A stretch of DNA of 6,856 bases from Methanoregula sp. (GTDB lineage Archaea; Halobacteriota; Methanomicrobia; Methanomicrobiales; Methanospirillaceae): the NCBI GenBank assembly GCA_030653335.1, contig JAURZP010000113.1:1-6856 (forward strand), written 5' to 3'. A program made the translations under genes and the position numbers. Shown here piece after piece: positions 5,564-6,856 of the stretch. Under the pieces are notes generated by a model, which worked only from the letters and a program-made list of their open reading frames with translations, searched no databases and was not told the origin of the DNA. Numbering within the stretch: position 1 is the first letter of the stretch; the number at the start of each line of letters is the position of its first letter.

Positions 5564-6856
5564 TGACATTCCTGACTGGGAAGCCCAGCGGAACCGTATC
5601 ATCGGTCTTGGCGAGACCTCCATCCGGAAGAGTTACTACCCCGAGCTCCAGCAGCGCATCCTCGAATTGGAGAAGAAGAATAGCGAGCTCGCGGCAGCCT
5701 ATGAGGAGCAGACTGCCATTGATGAAGAACTGCGCCAGCAGATTGAGGAGACAAGTAAAAAAGAAAAGGAGTTGCGGGAGAGCGAGGCATTCCTCACTAG
5801 TATTATTGAGAATATCCCGCTCATGCTCTTTGTAAAGGACGCCCGGGATCTCCGGTTTGTCCGGTTCAACAGGGCGGGTGAAGAGCTCCTGGGGTATTCG
5901 TGTGAGGATCTGGTGGGAAAGAATGACTACGATTTCTTCGAGAAAGAGCATGCAGATTTCTTCACAAAGAAAGACCGGCAGGTTCTTGAGGGAAAGACAC
6001 CGATTGATATCCCTGAAGAGAAGATCGGGACCCGGACCCATGGTGAGCGCATCCTGCATACCAGAAAAATTCCCATCGTCAGCAGCAATGGTGAACCCCG
6101 TTTCCTGCTCGGAATTTCTGAAGATATCACGGAATGGAAACACCAGGAACATATCCTGAAAGCCCAACTGAATCTCGGTATTGCACTGCAGAATATTTTC
6201 GGGTTGGATGAAACGCTGGACATCTGTCTTTCCGCAGCGATAGAGATATCAAAAATGGATGCCGGTGGAATCTATCTGGTCGATGAAACGAGTGGTTCAG
6301 TCGATCTGGCAGTCTCCCGCAATCTGGGGGATGAATTTTTAAAACAGATCTCCCATTATCCTGCGGGTTCTGATAATGCCCGGCTGGTGATGATAGGAAA
6401 ACCCGTCTATGTTCCGTACAGTAAGACCGGGATTATTTATACTCCCGTTCAGGAACAAGAGGGGGTGCTGGCTATCGGGATTATCCCGATAACCTTTGGG
6501 GGCCGGGTGATGGCCTGTTTGAACATAGTATCCCACACCCTTGATGAGATATCGTTGAGCAGCCGTATCGCACTTGAGACGATCTCCACCCAGATTGGGG
6601 CTGCCATTGTGCAGAAGATGGCCGAGGAAGCACTTCGCATCAGCGAACAGAGGTACCGGAGCCTCGTGGATATCACGGATACCGGGTACCTTGTTCTCGA
6701 CAACCGGGGTCTCGTCATCGACGCCAACGACGTATACCTCCGGCTCACCGGCAGGCGAACGATCGCTGACCTGATCGACCGCCCGGTCACTGAATGGACT
6801 GCTCCCTATGATCTTGAACGCAATGCCCGTGAGGTGGAGAAATGCATAAAGACTGG
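5547..6856 (+). CDS. PAS/GAF sensor protein, probably a histidine kinase (3' truncated by window)
   Basis: An open frame runs from ATG 5547 to the window end, 436 complete codons without a stop. Residues 17-42 carry IIGLGETSIRKSYYPEL, an N-terminus I associate with methanomicrobial PAS sensors. A coiled coil follows (about 33-80), rich in E, K and Q heptads. A PAS domain spans about 82-197 (FVKDARDLRFVRFNRAGEEL through SEDITEWK), a GAF domain about 208-357, and a second PAS begins near 369 (QRYRSLVDITDTGYLVLD) and is cut off. No membrane segment is visible, so it is cytoplasmic so far. The start lies inside the ErcA-like gene, overlapping it by 17 bases in another frame; an in-frame stop at 5520 limits extension, and the only other upstream start is TTG 5526. 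The ribosome site is weak, which fits translational coupling. The C-terminal output, most likely a histidine kinase, lies outside the window, so ErcS-like function is inferred from position only. Confidence 0.9.
   Translation, partial: MKKHSDDIPDWEAQRNRIIGLGETSIRKSYYPELQQRILELEKKNSELAAAYEEQTAIDEELRQQIEETSKKEKELRESEAFLTSIIENIPLMLFVKDARDLRFVRFNRAGEELLGYSCEDLVGKNDYDFFEKEHADFFTKKDRQVLEGKTPIDIPEEKIGTRTHGERILHTRKIPIVSSNGEPRFLLGISEDITEWKHQEHILKAQLNLGIALQNIFGLDETLDICLSAAIEISKMDAGGIYLVDETSGSVDLAVSRNLGDEFLKQISHYPAGSDNARLVMIGKPVYVPYSKTGIIYTPVQEQEGVLAIGIIPITFGGRVMACLNIVSHTLDEISLSSRIALETISTQIGAAIVQKMAEEALRISEQRYRSLVDITDTGYLVLDNRGLVIDANDVYLRLTGRRTIADLIDRPVTEWTAPYDLERNAREVEKCIKT

Noticed and set aside
5036..5623. 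195-codon open frame on the minus strand inside the dehydrogenase
   Set aside because: Shadow of the dehydrogenase codon pattern, with no ribosome site or recognisable motif.
5418..6167. 249-codon open frame on the minus strand across the dehydrogenase/sensor junction
   Set aside because: The plus-strand frames here match well-known PAS and iron-ADH motifs; the antisense frame crosses two genes and has no domain signature.
1..6856. CRISPR arrays, tRNA or rRNA genes, insertion sequences, defence systems
   Set aside because: No regularly spaced repeats, cloverleaf-like segments, transposase motifs or defence-protein signatures were seen; the window is explained by signalling, dehydrogenase and stress genes.

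Overview
The window looks like a chromosomal segment of a methanogenic archaeon of the order Methanomicrobiales, and a Methanoregula-like genome fits best. The basis is the style of the signalling proteins: a receiver domain with an FTGRGREEV…FYLQKGGDPKSQF signature, long PAS chains ending in DIT-x-x-KRAEE linkers, a TRHDIRNQL histidine box, and an IIGLGE…RKSYYPEL N-terminus. GC content is moderately high and intergenic regions are AT-rich with poly-T tracts. The lineage is inferred from remembered family resemblance; no search was run.

Layout. Positions 1-103 hold no gene; they contain a G-rich stretch and an A/T hairpin-like terminator. A rubrerythrin gene lies on the minus strand (104-676). 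A 170-bp divergent intergenic region (677-846) follows, with candidate promoters for both directions and an imperfect inverted repeat. Next on the plus strand is a very large soluble hybrid sensor kinase (847-4230) built as receiver, six PAS domains, then histidine kinase. A 169-bp spacer (4231-4399) precedes an iron-containing alcohol dehydrogenase of the ErcA-like type (4400-5563). Its last 17 bases overlap the start of a second sensor gene (5547 to beyond 6856; coiled coil, PAS, GAF, PAS, then cut by the window edge).

How the genes may work together. The main point of interest is the sensor / ErcA-like dehydrogenase / sensor arrangement. In Pseudomonas aeruginosa, ErcA is an iron-ADH-family protein encoded next to a sensor kinase gene (ercS) and takes part in regulating ethanol oxidation. 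The tight overlap here suggests that this archaeal dehydrogenase is likewise made together with a cytoplasmic PAS/GAF sensor and may have a sensory or regulatory role, not only a catabolic one. The rubrerythrin is a separate oxidative-stress gene transcribed away from the cluster. I see no tRNA, rRNA, CRISPR array, insertion sequence, or recognisable defence system.
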